DNA from: JAYPWI01 sp964629575
GTDB lineage: Bacteria > Actinomycetota > Acidimicrobiia > Acidimicrobiales > Poriferisodalaceae
DNA length: 64,000 bases
Assembly: GCA_964629575.1 (NCBI GenBank)
Contig: CAZVUM010000002.1
Coordinates: forward strand, 105,195-169,194
Reading direction: 5' to 3'
Part shown: positions 8,220 to 17,315 of the stretch, piece after piece
How the letters are laid out: each line of letters opens with the position of its first letter
Position numbering within the stretch: the stretch's first letter is position 1
Made by a program: the position numbers and the translations under genes
Notes under the pieces: model-generated
Database searches by the model: none
Told to the model about the DNA's origin: nothing
What the model saw: only the letters and a program-made list of their open reading frames with translations

Positions 8220-9362
8220 TCAGAGGAGCTTGAGGCCCTCGTTGTAGCGCCGGGTCGGGAGGTGCTCCTCCTCGAGGAGACGGGCCATCTCGCGGAACAC
8301 GACGGCCGGCTCGCTGTCAGGATCGGCGACCGTGATCGGATCGCCGACGTCGCCGCCCTCGCGGAGCGCGGGCAGAAGAGGCACTCGCCCGAGCAGTGGC
8401 ACGTCCAGGAGCTCGGCGAGTTCCTGGCCGCCGCCCGATCCGAAGATCTCGTACTCAACGCCATCGTCTCCTCGGAACCAGCTCATGTTCTCGATCACGG
8501 CTCGGACCTGGAGGTTGACCTTGTCGGCCATGAACGCCGCGCGCTGGGCGACCTTCTGGGCCGCCGGCTGCGGTGTGGTCACCACGATCAACTCTGACTT
8601 GGGAAGGAACTGCGCGAGGGAGAGCGAGATGTCGCCGGTGCCGGGGGGCAGATCGACGAGGAGGTAGTCGGGTTCGTCCCAATAGACGTCGGTGAGGAAC
8701 TGTTCGAGCGCCTTGTGGAGCATCGGGCCCCGCCAGATGACCGGCTGGTCCTCTCGGGCGAAGAACCCCATCGAGATACAGCGCACCCCGTTGGCCTCGA
8801 CCGGCACGACCATCTGGTCGATGACCGTGGGGGGCCGCTCGACACCCAGCATGCGGGGGATCGAGAAGCCCCACACGTCCGCGTCGATGACGGCGCTCCG
8901 GAGACCCCGCTGCGCCAACGCGATCGCCAGGTTGGTCGTGACGCTCGACTTGCCCACCCCGCCTTTGCCACTGGCGATGAGCAGCACCCTCGTGCGGTTG
9001 CCCGGCTCGGCGAACGAGACCGCCCGCCCCTCGGCGTGGCCGTGCGCTCCCTGCGACCCGGCGGTCTCCGCCGGGTCACCGATGAGCTGCGCTCGCAGCG
9101 TCGCCTGCTCGGCCTCGTCCATCACGGTGAACTCGACGTCCACCTGACCGACGCCGTCCACCGAGCGCGCGGCCTCGACAACGAAGTGCGCGAGCTCTTC
9201 TCTGACGGGCCAGTCCTCGGACGGCAGCGCGATCGCGACCTGCACCCCGCCTCCGGCCACCGCGACGGCTCGCAGCATTCCCATCTGCGCGATGTCGCGG
9301 CGCAGCTCCGGGTCGATCACGCCGCTGATCGCCGTGGTGAGATCGTCTTCGGCGACGGGCAT
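8220..9362 (-). CDS. mrp: Mrp/ApbC-family iron-sulfur cluster carrier ATPase
   Basis: A 380-residue protein with an N-terminal DUF59-type domain (residues 1-90; GVIDPELRRDIAQMGM) and a MinD/Mrp ATPase domain with ASGKGGVGKSSVTTNLA, DADVWGFSIPRMLG and VDLPPGTGDISLSL. Mrp proteins bind and transfer Fe-S clusters. The CxxC found in many Mrp/NBP35 proteins after ENMS is absent here: the stretch reads ENMSWFRGDDGVEYEIFG. Mycobacterial Mrp lacks it as well, so this is a lineage trait rather than damage. It diverges from a SufR-like Fe-S regulator, which fits a role in Fe-S metabolism. Confidence 0.9.
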   Translation of the reverse strand: MPVAEDDLTTAISGVIDPELRRDIAQMGMLRAVAVAGGGVQVAIALPSEDWPVREELAHFVVEAARSVDGVGQVDVEFTVMDEAEQATLRAQLIGDPAETAGSQGAHGHAEGRAVSFAEPGNRTRVLLIASGKGGVGKSSVTTNLAIALAQRGLRSAVIDADVWGFSIPRMLGVERPPTVIDQMVVPVEANGVRCISMGFFAREDQPVIWRGPMLHKALEQFLTDVYWDEPDYLLVDLPPGTGDISLSLAQFLPKSELIVVTTPQPAAQKVAQRAAFMADKVNLQVRAVIENMSWFRGDDGVEYEIFGSGGGQELAELLDVPLLGRVPLLPALREGGDVGDPITVADPDSEPAVVFREMARLLEEEHLPTRRYNEGLKLL

Positions 9363-9411
9363 GGCGACTCCTGAGGGGGATGGCGCAGGCTGTGGACCGC
9401 CCGACCGCCGA

Positions 9412-9417
9412 TAGAAT
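9412..9417 (+). promoter_or_regulatory. Candidate -10 element TAGAAT for the SufR-like gene (leaderless)
   Basis: TAGAAT lies 8 nt before the GTG at 9426, and no Shine-Dalgarno sequence is present. With the usual 6 to 8 nt between a -10 box and the transcript start, the mRNA would begin at the start codon. Confidence 0.45.
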
Positions 9418-9425
9418 CTACCGCT

Positions 9426-10130
9426 GTGACCGCTCAGGCACTCACTCCCGAACGCTTCTCCGCAGCGGTGGCGTCGATAACCGCCGCGTTTGGCGATCCG
9501 ACTCGGCGCGACATCTACCTACGCGTCCGAGAGACAGCCGAGGGGATGACGGCCTCCGAAGTAGCCCAGGCGGTGGATCTGCACGCCAACGTCGCCCGCC
9601 ACCATCTCGACAAGCTGGCCGCGGGCGGCCATGTCGTGGTCGACGTGCATTCGGGCGGCGGCGCAGGCCGGCCATCCAAGCGTTACCGAGCCGCCCACCC
9701 GGAGATGTCGCTGGAGTTCCCCGTTCGCCACGACGATCTTCTCGGGACGCTGCTCGGCCGAGCGCTCACCCGTCTGCCCGCCGACGAGGCCGCAGAGCTG
9801 GCCGAAGAGGTCGGCATCGAATACGGCCTACATCTCGCATCGTTGATGGAGCCGGGCGAAGCCCACCGGTCGCTCGAAGCGGCGGTCGGCGCGGTCGCCG
9901 ACGCGCTCACCTCTCATGGTTTCTCGGCCCGGTCCGAAGGCATCGCCGGCGAACTCGTGATCGTGTCGGAGCACTGCCCGTTCGGACAGGCCGCCGTCGA
10001 CCATCCCGTCTTGTGCGCCATCGATCGCGGCCTCGTGAAGGGCATGCTCGGCGGCCTCCACGGTGAAACGACACCGGAGCTCGCCGGGTCGGTCCCCATG
10101 GGCGACACCGTCTGCACCACGCGGGTCTGA
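9426..10130 (+). CDS. HTH regulator, SufR-like Fe-S sensor
   Basis: A 234-residue protein with an N-terminal winged helix (FGDPTRRDIYLRV, then SEVAQAVDLHANVARHHLDKL) of the ArsR/DeoR type. The C-terminal half carries the cysteine pattern of SufR regulators: EHCPFG, HPVLC and DTVCTT. In actinobacteria SufR binds an Fe-S cluster through such residues and represses the suf operon. No suf genes are in the window, but mrp diverges from this gene, so mrp is a candidate target. Start GTG at 9426; see the -10 element upstream. Confidence 0.78.
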   Translation: MTAQALTPERFSAAVASITAAFGDPTRRDIYLRVRETAEGMTASEVAQAVDLHANVARHHLDKLAAGGHVVVDVHSGGGAGRPSKRYRAAHPEMSLEFPVRHDDLLGTLLGRALTRLPADEAAELAEEVGIEYGLHLASLMEPGEAHRSLEAAVGAVADALTSHGFSARSEGIAGELVIVSEHCPFGQAAVDHPVLCAIDRGLVKGMLGGLHGETTPELAGSVPMGDTVCTTRV

Positions 10131-10135
10131 CACTG

Positions 10136-10615
10136 TTGCGCGTTCATCTCGTCAGGCACGCCCGCGCCCTTCCCCGCCGCGGCCACCAAGGGCCGGATCG
10201 AGACCGAGCGCTCAACGACCGCGGCCGAACCCAGGCCGATGCCCTCGCGGGGCTGAGCCTCTTCGACGGCGTCGAGAGAGTCATCTCGAGCCCAGCCGTT
10301 CGCTGCGTCGACACGGTTGCTCGGCTCGCTCACCGGCTCGGCGTCGACGTCGAGCAGGACGAGCGGTTGTTCGAGGGCAACGCCGGCGCAGTGGTGTTCG
10401 AGCTCGCCCTCTCCCACGGCGCAGACGTCGGCGGCAGTGGCGACCTCCTCCTGTGCTCGCACGGCGACCTGATCCCCGACGCGCTGCATCTGGCGCAGCT
10501 GCGCGGCGCGCGCTTGATCGGCTCCAACCTGGTGGCCAAAGGGTCCACCTGGTCGCTCGACTTCGACGGCGAACGGGTCACAACCGCCACCTACACCGCC
10601 GCCCCTGAGGCCTGA
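10136..10615 (+). CDS. Histidine phosphatase family protein (SixA-like)
   Basis: A 159-residue protein beginning MRVHLVRHARALPR with the catalytic RHA at residues 7-9 and a second catalytic His in LLLCSHGDLIPDAL. Length and arrangement resemble SixA phosphohistidine phosphatases. It starts at a TTG 5 bp after the SufR-like gene and probably shares its transcript. It converges on ccmI with 3 bp between the stops. The substrate is unknown. Confidence 0.75.
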   Translation: MRVHLVRHARALPRRGHQGPDRDRALNDRGRTQADALAGLSLFDGVERVISSPAVRCVDTVARLAHRLGVDVEQDERLFEGNAGAVVFELALSHGADVGGSGDLLLCSHGDLIPDALHLAQLRGARLIGSNLVAKGSTWSLDFDGERVTTATYTAAPEA

Positions 10616-10618
10616 ACC

Positions 10619-11473
10619 TCAGCCCGCGAGTGCGGCGCGCATCTCCTGGATCGTGTCGGTGATCACCTGGGCCATCTGGGGTGGCGGATCGCGTTCGAGC
10701 GCAGCCTCGTAGTACTCGATCGCCGCCGCGAGATCGCCTTGGAGTTCACGCGCTGCCAACCCCCTGAAGAGGTAGGGGTCTGGCACCGTCGCACCGAGTT
10801 CGATCGCCCGATCCAGCGCCTCGAGCCCGAGCGCGTGCAGGTCGACACCCTCGGCCGCGAGCGCCTCGTCGCGGGCCGCGGGACTGACGCGGACGAGGAT
10901 CCAACCGCGCAGGGTCAATGCCCCGACGTGATCGGGATCTGCGGCGAGGATCTGATCGAGCTGGCGAAGCGCCGGTTCGATCTCGGCCTGCCGTTCGTGC
11001 AGCTGAGCGGAGAGGAGGAGGGCTTCGGCGAGGTCGCGATCGTCGACCAGAACCGCGTCAACCATCTCGCGCGCTCCCTCCAGGTCGCCGCCGAAGAAGA
11101 GCTGCTCAGCCTCCGCAACCCGAGTGCGCACGGACGAGTTGATGTCGCCTGTGATGATCCCGCCGGGGGCGCGCTGCCCAGAAAACTGGGCCAGCGTCAG
11201 GCCGGCCACTACCGCGAGAACCGCAGCACCCGCGAAGTACCACCACTTCTGGCTCGACGTCGCTTCGTGGGCGATCGTGGCCTCGCCCTCCTGGATCTGG
11301 CGCGCCACCGCCGCAGCTCGCCGGGTGTAGTCGTCGTTGAGGGTCGCGAACTCCTCGTCGTCGACTTCGCCAGCCGCGTGCTCACGCTCGAGATCGTCGA
11401 GCGAGCGCAGCAGGAAGTCCCGCTCCTCTTCGAGCTCGGCGAGGCGATCGAGTCGCCGACCCGAGGCCGTCAC
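10619..11473 (-). CDS. ccmI: TPR protein CcmI/CycH-like, cytochrome c maturation
   Basis: A 284-residue membrane-anchored protein. A coiled-coil region (residues 1-65, LAELEEERDFLLRSLDDLE) is followed by one membrane segment near 75-95 and tetratricopeptide-like repeats from about 115 to the end. This is the layout of CcmI, which holds apocytochrome c for heme attachment by CcmF and CcmH. It is the last gene of the ccm operon; its GTG start overlaps the ccmH stop by 4 nt. Sequence similarity to proteobacterial CcmI is weak, so the name rests on position and layout. Confidence 0.72.
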   Translation of the reverse strand: MTASGRRLDRLAELEEERDFLLRSLDDLEREHAAGEVDDEEFATLNDDYTRRAAAVARQIQEGEATIAHEATSSQKWWYFAGAAVLAVVAGLTLAQFSGQRAPGGIITGDINSSVRTRVAEAEQLFFGGDLEGAREMVDAVLVDDRDLAEALLLSAQLHERQAEIEPALRQLDQILAADPDHVGALTLRGWILVRVSPAARDEALAAEGVDLHALGLEALDRAIELGATVPDPYLFRGLAARELQGDLAAAIEYYEAALERDPPPQMAQVITDTIQEMRAALAG

Positions 11474-11931
11474 GTCTTCGAACGGAGCCGGGCGACCAGT
11501 TCCCGGTCCTCATCTGTCGCGCCGAGGCCTCTCCCCGAGCGCCAGTCGCGGAACGACCAGCCCAGCCACACGCCTCCCACGACGACCGCGATCACCGGAA
11601 CGACCCACACCAGGGAGGCGAACCCCGCACGTGGCGGCCTGGCATCGACGCCCTGACCGTACTGCTGAGTCAGGAAGCGGCGGATCTCGCTATCGGGGAG
11701 ACCGTCATCGATGAGCTCGTCGATCTGCTGGCGGATCGCTGCAGAGACCGGCGCATTGGACTCGAGCACGTTCTGCCCATCGCATTCGGGACAGAGCGTC
11801 GTGGCTTTGAGATCGTAGGCCCGCTCGTCGTCGGTGGCCGGCGGATCGTCGGCGGTGGCGACGATCGCAACCGACGTCGCCATCACCACGAGGACGACAA
11901 CCCAGAGCGCGCGCCGAATCAGCGCTGTCAC
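11470..11931 (-). CDS. ccmH: Cytochrome c maturation protein CcmH
   Basis: A 153-residue protein with an N-terminal membrane segment, the redox motif LCPECDGQ (C47 and C50), the conserved RRFLTQQYGQ helix and a C-terminal membrane segment near 106-126. CcmH reduces the apocytochrome CxxCH disulfide with CcmG. The GTG start at 11931 overlaps the ccmG stop by 4 nt, and its own stop overlaps ccmI. The frame is open far upstream, but this start gives the proper N-terminus. Confidence 0.92.
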   Translation of the reverse strand: MTALIRRALWVVVLVVMATSVAIVATADDPPATDDERAYDLKATTLCPECDGQNVLESNAPVSAAIRQQIDELIDDGLPDSEIRRFLTQQYGQGVDARPPRAGFASLVWVVPVIAVVVGGVWLGWSFRDWRSGRGLGATDEDRELVARLRSKT

Positions 11932-12506
11932 GAGGCATCGACCTGCGCGAGCAGCTGGGCGATGTGATCGTCGAGCAGGTCTGCAGTGATTCGCCCTTGA
12001 TAGCGGTTGACCACGAAGCCGCTCGGCGCGACGACAAAGGTCTCGGGCGGGCGGAGTACCGCGAACTTCACCGCGAATTCGGCGTCGGGGTCCTTCACGA
12101 CCGGCCAGTCGCCGCCGAGCTCCTCGAAGAACGCCCGGGCACCTTCCTCGGTGTCGCCGAACGGAATGCTGACCACGAGCGCGTCGTCGACGTGACGAGC
12201 GGCGAACTCGACCAACTCGGGATGTTCCTGCTCGCAGGGCACACACCAACTGGCGAAGAAGTTGACCACAACCCACTTGCCGCGGGCGTCGTCGATGTCG
12301 AAGGGCTCGCCCTCCAGAGTCTCGCCCGCCACTGCGGGAACCACCTGGTTGATGAGCGGGGACTGGCCGGCGAAGTCCGTGCCGCCGTCGCGCGTCCAGA
12401 GCAGAATGACCAAGCCGATCATGATGAGCGCCGCGACCACGGCGGCCATCCGAACCGGGCCACCGGAGGCACCGCCCGGGAGTTCCTCCTCGGCGGCGTC
12501 GGTCAT
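11928..12506 (-). CDS. ccmG: Thiol:disulfide interchange protein CcmG/DsbE
   Basis: A 192-residue membrane-anchored thioredoxin. One membrane segment (residues about 20-37) precedes a thioredoxin fold with FFASWCVPC (C88, C91) and a cis-Pro region LRPPETFV, as in CcmG. It keeps CcmH and apocytochrome c reduced in the extracytoplasmic space. It overlaps the ccmF stop (ATGA). Confidence 0.92.
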   Translation of the reverse strand: MTDAAEEELPGGASGGPVRMAAVVAALIMIGLVILLWTRDGGTDFAGQSPLINQVVPAVAGETLEGEPFDIDDARGKWVVVNFFASWCVPCEQEHPELVEFAARHVDDALVVSIPFGDTEEGARAFFEELGGDWPVVKDPDAEFAVKFAVLRPPETFVVAPSGFVVNRYQGRITADLLDDHIAQLLAQVDAS

Positions 12507-14476
12507 ACGAGCGCCGGCTCCTTCTCGGGCTCACCGGACTCGGCCGGCGGCTCGACGCCCTCCTGGAATGGGAGGTCCTTGCGGCGCGTGGGGACGAGGG
12601 CGAGCAGAGTTCCGAGGCCGAGCAGTCCGCCGCCAGCCCACATCCATCCAACCAGTGGCTGGATGAGGACCCGGATCGCGACCTCATCGTCGCCCTCGTC
12701 GGGAAGCACGGACAACACGAGATAGACGTTGTCGACCAAACCGGTGCTCACGCTCGGTGTGGGGATCGGTCGCCCGAATGTGGGGAACCTGGTGACCGCC
12801 GGTGCGTAGACACCGCGACCTTCGATGTCGATCTGTGCGCTCACGACTCGGTTGGGGCCATCCATGCGGTCCACCAACTCGATGAACGTCACCTCGTATC
12901 CCGCGACCGAACCGGTCTCACCTGGCGCGAGCACGAACTCGCCTTCCTCGGAGTACACGCTGCTCGCGACGAACCCGAACGCGATGACGGCGACGCCGAT
13001 GTGGGCGACCATTCCGCCGCCGGCGCGGCCGGTCAGCCCCCACAATCCGTTTCGGCGAACAGCAAGCGCAAGATGTCGCGCAGCTGCTCCGATCGTGAAG
13101 CCGCCGAGCCCGAGGCCAAGCAGCGCCCACAAGCCGGTTGCACCGGCGAGTGCGGCGATGAGCATCGTGCCCGCAGCGACGGCTACAGGGCCGAGGAGTC
13201 GCTCGACCAGCAGAGCTGCCGATGTCGATCTCCACGTCAGCAGCGGCGACACGCCCATGAGGAACAGCAGCGCGATCCCGATCGGCATGAGCATCGTGTC
13301 GAACCACGGCGCGCCGACCGCGATCCGGTCGCCGTTTACCGCCTCGACAATCAACGGGAACACGGTGCCCAACAGAACGAAGAACGCGAAGGCCGCGAAC
13401 AGGAAATTGTTGGCGAGGAAGGACCCCTCCCTCGACACCGGTGAGTCGATCGATCCGGGCGACCGAAGCCGATCGCCGCGCCAGCCGATCAGCCCGACGG
13501 ACACGATCACGATCGTGGTGAACAAGGCCAGGAACAACGGTCCGATACTCGACTCGGAGAACTCATGCACCGACCGCACGACACCGGATCTCGTCAGGAA
13601 GGTGCCGAAGATGGTCAACGCGAAGGTGGCGAGGAGCAGGCACAGGTTCCACACCCGCAACATGCCCCTGCGCTCCTGGACGATCACCGAGTGGATGAAC
13701 GCCGTCCCCGTGAGCCACGGCAAGAAGGACGCGTTCTCCACGGGGTCCCAGGCCCAGTACCCGCCCCAGCCGAGCACTTCGTAGCTCCACCAGGCCCCCA
13801 GCAGGACCCCGATGCTCAAACTGCCCCAGGCGATCATGGTCCAGACCCGGGTGGCCACCAACCAGCCCTCACCAAGCCGCCCCGTCACCAGCGCGCCGAC
13901 AGCGAACCCGAACGGAACCGTGAACCCGACATAGCCGAGGTAGAGCATGATCGGGTGAATGGCCATCAGCGGGTGATTGCGCAGCAACGGATTGAGGCCG
14001 TTGCCCTCCGCCGGTGCCACATCGAGCGTGGTGAACGGGTCGGCGGGAAACACGAGAAGGCCGAAGAAGAAGGCTCCCAGGGCGAGCATCGTCAGCAGCG
14101 ACCACGCCACCAGCCGGTCATCGATCCTCGCTCGGAACACGAAGGCCACCGCGCCGACGTAGAGGCACAGCACCAGTGCCCAGAGCAGGAGCGACCCTTC
14201 GAGCGCGCCCCACAGCGTGGCCATCTTGTAGACGAGAGGCGTGTCGGTCGTGGAGTTCTCCGCCACGTAAGCCAGCGAGAAGTCGTCGCGCACAAGAGCG
14301 ACTTCCATAGCGATGGTGGCGATCACCGCCCCGCTCACCATCACCGCCACCCACATCAGAGCGCGGCGCTGCCTGGCCGTGTCGCGGGTGGCGAGTGCCA
14401 ACCCGAGTGTCGAGATACCTCCGAGTGCGCCGACGAAGCCGATGGCAACCCCGAGGCTTCCGATCAGCGCCGTCAC
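12503..14476 (-). CDS. ccmF: Heme lyase CcmF
   Basis: A 657-residue polytopic protein with the CcmF tryptophan-rich signature WGGYWAWDPVENASFLPW and neighbouring GTFLTRSG and HP-containing loops (RNHPLMAIHPI). It attaches heme to apocytochrome c in System I maturation. The length is normal. The GTG start overlaps ccmE by 4 nt. The last 40 residues include a polar cytosolic tail. Confidence 0.95.
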   Translation of the reverse strand: MTALIGSLGVAIGFVGALGGISTLGLALATRDTARQRRALMWVAVMVSGAVIATIAMEVALVRDDFSLAYVAENSTTDTPLVYKMATLWGALEGSLLLWALVLCLYVGAVAFVFRARIDDRLVAWSLLTMLALGAFFFGLLVFPADPFTTLDVAPAEGNGLNPLLRNHPLMAIHPIMLYLGYVGFTVPFGFAVGALVTGRLGEGWLVATRVWTMIAWGSLSIGVLLGAWWSYEVLGWGGYWAWDPVENASFLPWLTGTAFIHSVIVQERRGMLRVWNLCLLLATFALTIFGTFLTRSGVVRSVHEFSESSIGPLFLALFTTIVIVSVGLIGWRGDRLRSPGSIDSPVSREGSFLANNFLFAAFAFFVLLGTVFPLIVEAVNGDRIAVGAPWFDTMLMPIGIALLFLMGVSPLLTWRSTSAALLVERLLGPVAVAAGTMLIAALAGATGLWALLGLGLGGFTIGAAARHLALAVRRNGLWGLTGRAGGGMVAHIGVAVIAFGFVASSVYSEEGEFVLAPGETGSVAGYEVTFIELVDRMDGPNRVVSAQIDIEGRGVYAPAVTRFPTFGRPIPTPSVSTGLVDNVYLVLSVLPDEGDDEVAIRVLIQPLVGWMWAGGGLLGLGTLLALVPTRRKDLPFQEGVEPPAESGEPEKEPALV

Positions 14477-15039
14477 GAGGCGCGTCCCCGTTCGGCCGCT
14501 TCGGCGAATCCGTCAGGACAGCCGTCGAAATACCCCTCGGGAAGCGTCGCCTGAATCGACTCTTCCGAAACCGCCTCGTACTCGTTGGTGTGCTTGACGA
14601 GCATCCGGTCCGACAAGAAGAAATGGCTGTCCGAGCCCGCGATCGTGGAGCTCGAGCCGGGCTCCCATGCGCCCTCGAGGACAACGGGGATCCACGGGCT
14701 CTCGAACAGATCGGGGGGATCGGTGAGATGGCGAACCGCGGCGACCTCGCAGTCGTGCACGATCTGGAAAGTGGTGACGCCACCGTCGTTGGTGACCGTG
14801 GCGGGGATCACCCTCCCCTGAATGCGGAAGCGCTTGTCGCCCAGATCCTCTCGCTGCTCGATCGCTTCGTCGACGTTGCGGAAGAAGAGCGTCGCGTTGC
14901 GCAACCCCTGCACGAGCACGAAGCCCCCGACCACCACGAGCACGGCCGTCACCAACAGCACCCGGGTACGCCGCCCGCGCAGCAGACCACGCCGGATCTC
15001 GTCGACGTCCTCGAGCTCGTGGCGCGGTGTCAGGTCCAC
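14473..15039 (-). CDS. ccmE: Heme chaperone CcmE
   Basis: A 188-residue protein with one N-terminal membrane segment (about 25-45) and a periplasmic OB fold. The heme-binding His is in VKHTNEYEA (H150, Y154; HxxxY). CcmE binds heme covalently and passes it to CcmF. The start is GTG at 15039, overlapping ccmD by 10 bp. A Thr- and Ser-rich loop and a segment around WIPVVLEGAW replace the shorter loops of the proteobacterial protein. Confidence 0.88.
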   Translation of the reverse strand: MDLTPRHELEDVDEIRRGLLRGRRTRVLLVTAVLVVVGGFVLVQGLRNATLFFRNVDEAIEQREDLGDKRFRIQGRVIPATVTNDGGVTTFQIVHDCEVAAVRHLTDPPDLFESPWIPVVLEGAWEPGSSSTIAGSDSHFFLSDRMLVKHTNEYEAVSEESIQATLPEGYFDGCPDGFAEAAERGRAS

Positions 15040-15203
15040 GTGGATCCCTTCTCCCCCTCGCCCGCTGACGAGCCGTCGTCGCTGCGGCCGATGCCGAGCT
15101 GTTCGCCGATCGCCCGACCGCGCATCACGATCCATGCGGCATAGAACCCGATGGCAGCGATGGTGATGCCGTATCCGGCGATGATCGATCCTGCGTTGTT
15201 CAC
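15030..15203 (-). CDS. ccmD: CcmD-like small membrane protein
   Basis: A 57-residue protein with one membrane helix (GYGITIAAIGFYAAWIVMRG) and a charged C-terminal tail, the size and topology of CcmD, which joins the CcmABC heme-release complex to CcmE. It lies between ccmC and ccmE, as expected, with a GTGA overlap to ccmC. Sequence conservation is low, so position decides the call. Confidence 0.8.
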   Translation of the reverse strand: MNNAGSIIAGYGITIAAIGFYAAWIVMRGRAIGEQLGIGRSDDGSSAGEGEKGSTWT

Positions 15204-15964
15204 GATCCAACCGCCTCGGCTTGCCTCGCCTCGATCGCGGCGCAGAGCCCTTCGTCGTCGAGCATCTCCTCGAGACGAATCACGCGGTACCGGTGGACCA
15301 TCAGCCACGCTGCGACGATCGTCATGGTCAGCGTCGAGAAGAGCAGGCTCCACAGCATCTCACCGGTGATCTCGGGCTCACCGAGACCGAAGCTCTCCTG
15401 CTGATGAAGGGTCCGCCACCAGTCCACCGAAAAGTGCACGATCGGAACGTTGACGAACGAGGCGAGCGCCATGATGGCCGAGCGCTTCGAGCGGACCGTC
15501 GGATCCGCTGGGAGTCGACGCAGCGCCAGATACCCGATGTAGGTGATGAACAGCAGCACCGTGGTGGTGAGGCGAGCATCCCACTGCCAGTACGTCCCCC
15601 AGGTGATCTTTCCCCACAGTGCGCCGCTGATCAGTGTCAGTCCGGTGAACAGCACACCGCATTCGGCGGCCGCGCCGGCCAGCCGGTCGTAGTGGCGGCC
15701 CGAGTCGGCACGACGACGTCCACGCCAGAGATAGAGCGCACTGGCGAGGGAGGTGAGTCCGAAGGAGCCATAGGCGATCCAGATGACCGGCACATGCACG
15801 TACAGCAATCGCACCGCGTCGCCCTGAACCACGTCCTTGGGCGACACCACGAGTCCGAGGAGTAGCGCGACGACTGTCGCGAGGACCGCGACCCCTCCGA
15901 GCACGCGCGTCGCCGGTGTCGCGGTCATTGGGCCCTGGCCGGCAGGTGCGTTCTGCTCACCCAT
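15200..15964 (-). CDS. ccmC: Heme transporter subunit CcmC
   Basis: A 254-residue protein with six predicted membrane helices, the tryptophan-rich motif WGTYWQWDARLTTT and conserved His residues in VHVPVIW and VNVPIVHFSVDWW. CcmC loads heme onto CcmE. Its ATG follows the ccmB stop directly (TGAATG). Confidence 0.94.
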   Translation of the reverse strand: MGEQNAPAGQGPMTATPATRVLGGVAVLATVVALLLGLVVSPKDVVQGDAVRLLYVHVPVIWIAYGSFGLTSLASALYLWRGRRRADSGRHYDRLAGAAAECGVLFTGLTLISGALWGKITWGTYWQWDARLTTTVLLFITYIGYLALRRLPADPTVRSKRSAIMALASFVNVPIVHFSVDWWRTLHQQESFGLGEPEITGEMLWSLLFSTLTMTIVAAWLMVHRYRVIRLEEMLDDEGLCAAIEARQAEAVGS

Positions 15965-16633
15965 TCATCCGTCCTCCAGCAGCGGCCCGAAGGCCACGGA
16001 GCCCACCGCGGCGAAGATCGCCGCGATCGCGAACAGCAGGCCGGTCCAATTCCAGCCCGCATCTGTACTCAAACCGAACGCCGCCTCGAACGCTCGCGTC
16101 GCCGCGAGCAACACGGGCGCCACGACCGGGATCAAGAGCAACGGCAGCAGCGTATCCCGCACCCTCACCCCAGATGCCAGCGCGCCGTACAGGGTTCCGC
16201 ACACCGAGAACGCCAGCGTCCCCCCCAAGGCGGCGACGAGGGCGAGCGGCCAGCTCTCGACGGACGTGTTGAAGAACACGAGCAGTCCGGCTCCGAGGAC
16301 CAGCTCGAGGCTGGCGAGCTGCACCACGAGCGCGAGCGCCTTGCCGAGAAAGATCGCGGGCGGCTCGATCCCCGACAGCCGCAGCGCGTCGTCGTTGCCG
16401 TCTTCGGACTCCACGTCGAAGCTGCGCTGCACCACCAACACACCGCCGAAGAGCACGGCTATCCAGAACAGGCCGCCGGCGGCCCGCTCCAACAACTCTG
16501 CGTTGGCATCGAGTGCGAATGCGAATACGACGAGGACCAACACGCCGAGGGGAGCGATCTGGCCGATCGTGATGCGCGACCGCCATTCGATCAGCAGGTC
16601 CTTCTTCGCAACGAGCAGGACGTCACCCAACAT
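15965..16633 (-). CDS. ccmB: Heme exporter subunit CcmB
   Basis: A 222-residue membrane protein, MLGDVLLVAKKDLLIEWRS, with about six membrane helices, a normal CcmB length and the family's KDLLIEWR N-terminus. It is the permease partner of CcmA. The ATG at 16633 overlaps the end of ccmA by 11 bp; an open frame extends upstream but shadows ccmA. Confidence 0.9.
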   Translation of the reverse strand: MLGDVLLVAKKDLLIEWRSRITIGQIAPLGVLVLVVFAFALDANAELLERAAGGLFWIAVLFGGVLVVQRSFDVESEDGNDDALRLSGIEPPAIFLGKALALVVQLASLELVLGAGLLVFFNTSVESWPLALVAALGGTLAFSVCGTLYGALASGVRVRDTLLPLLLIPVVAPVLLAATRAFEAAFGLSTDAGWNWTGLLFAIAAIFAAVGSVAFGPLLEDG

Positions 16634-17306
16634 CGGGCCGCCCTCCTCCGGTTTGGTCGGACCCGCTGTCTTCGGTGGTGCGCCCACCACGGACCTCCAC
16701 GATCCGTGAGGCCACAGCCTCGGCCCGATCGAGCTCGTGCGAGGCGAACAGCACAGTGGCACCGGCGCCCGTGGCATCGACGAGAAGGTCGTCGAGGGCG
16801 TCTCGCCCCTCTGCGTCGAGCCCGGCATGCGGCTCGTCGAGGAGCCAGACGCGAGGACGGCGCACGATGAGGCTCGCCAGCGCGACCCTGCGGCGCTGCC
16901 CGGCGGAGAGCCGTTCGGTCGGGATCCGCCACAGCCGGGGCTCGAGACCGACCCGCTCCATCGCTGCGGCGACCTCGTCCGGTGCCGCACCGGCGGACGC
17001 GGCCCGAAATCGCACCTGATCGCGCACCCACAGGTCCGAATAGAGGTGGTTCTGGTGCCCGAGCAGACCCACGTGACGCCTGACCGAGCGTCGGTCGGCA
17101 ACCAGGTCGTGACCGAGGACTTCGGCCCGCCCCGACCGCACGGCCAATAGACCGCAGCAGGCCCGCAGAAAGCTGGTCTTGCCGGCCCCGTTCGGGCCCC
17201 GGAGCAGGACGATCTCGCCAGGCCCCACCTCGAGATCGAAGCCGGACAGCGCCGGATACCGCCCGAGCAGCGCAACTGCGGCCTGGAAGCAGACGACGGG
17301 CGGCAT
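16623..17306 (-). CDS. ccmA: Heme exporter ATP-binding subunit CcmA
   Basis: A 227-residue ABC ATPase with Walker A GPNGAGKTSFLRACCGL, signature LSAGQRRRVALASL, Walker B VWLLDEPHAGLD and the H-loop FASHELDRAE. It heads the nine-gene ccm operon. Its ATPase drives release of heme-loaded CcmE. Confidence 0.92.
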   Translation of the reverse strand: MPPVVCFQAAVALLGRYPALSGFDLEVGPGEIVLLRGPNGAGKTSFLRACCGLLAVRSGRAEVLGHDLVADRRSVRRHVGLLGHQNHLYSDLWVRDQVRFRAASAGAAPDEVAAAMERVGLEPRLWRIPTERLSAGQRRRVALASLIVRRPRVWLLDEPHAGLDAEGRDALDDLLVDATGAGATVLFASHELDRAEAVASRIVEVRGGRTTEDSGSDQTGGGRPDVG

Positions 17307-17315
17307 GGGAGCCAG

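Noticed and set aside
8220..9362. Mrp judged defective because CxxC is missing
   Set aside because: Mycobacterial Mrp also lacks it, so it is a lineage trait.
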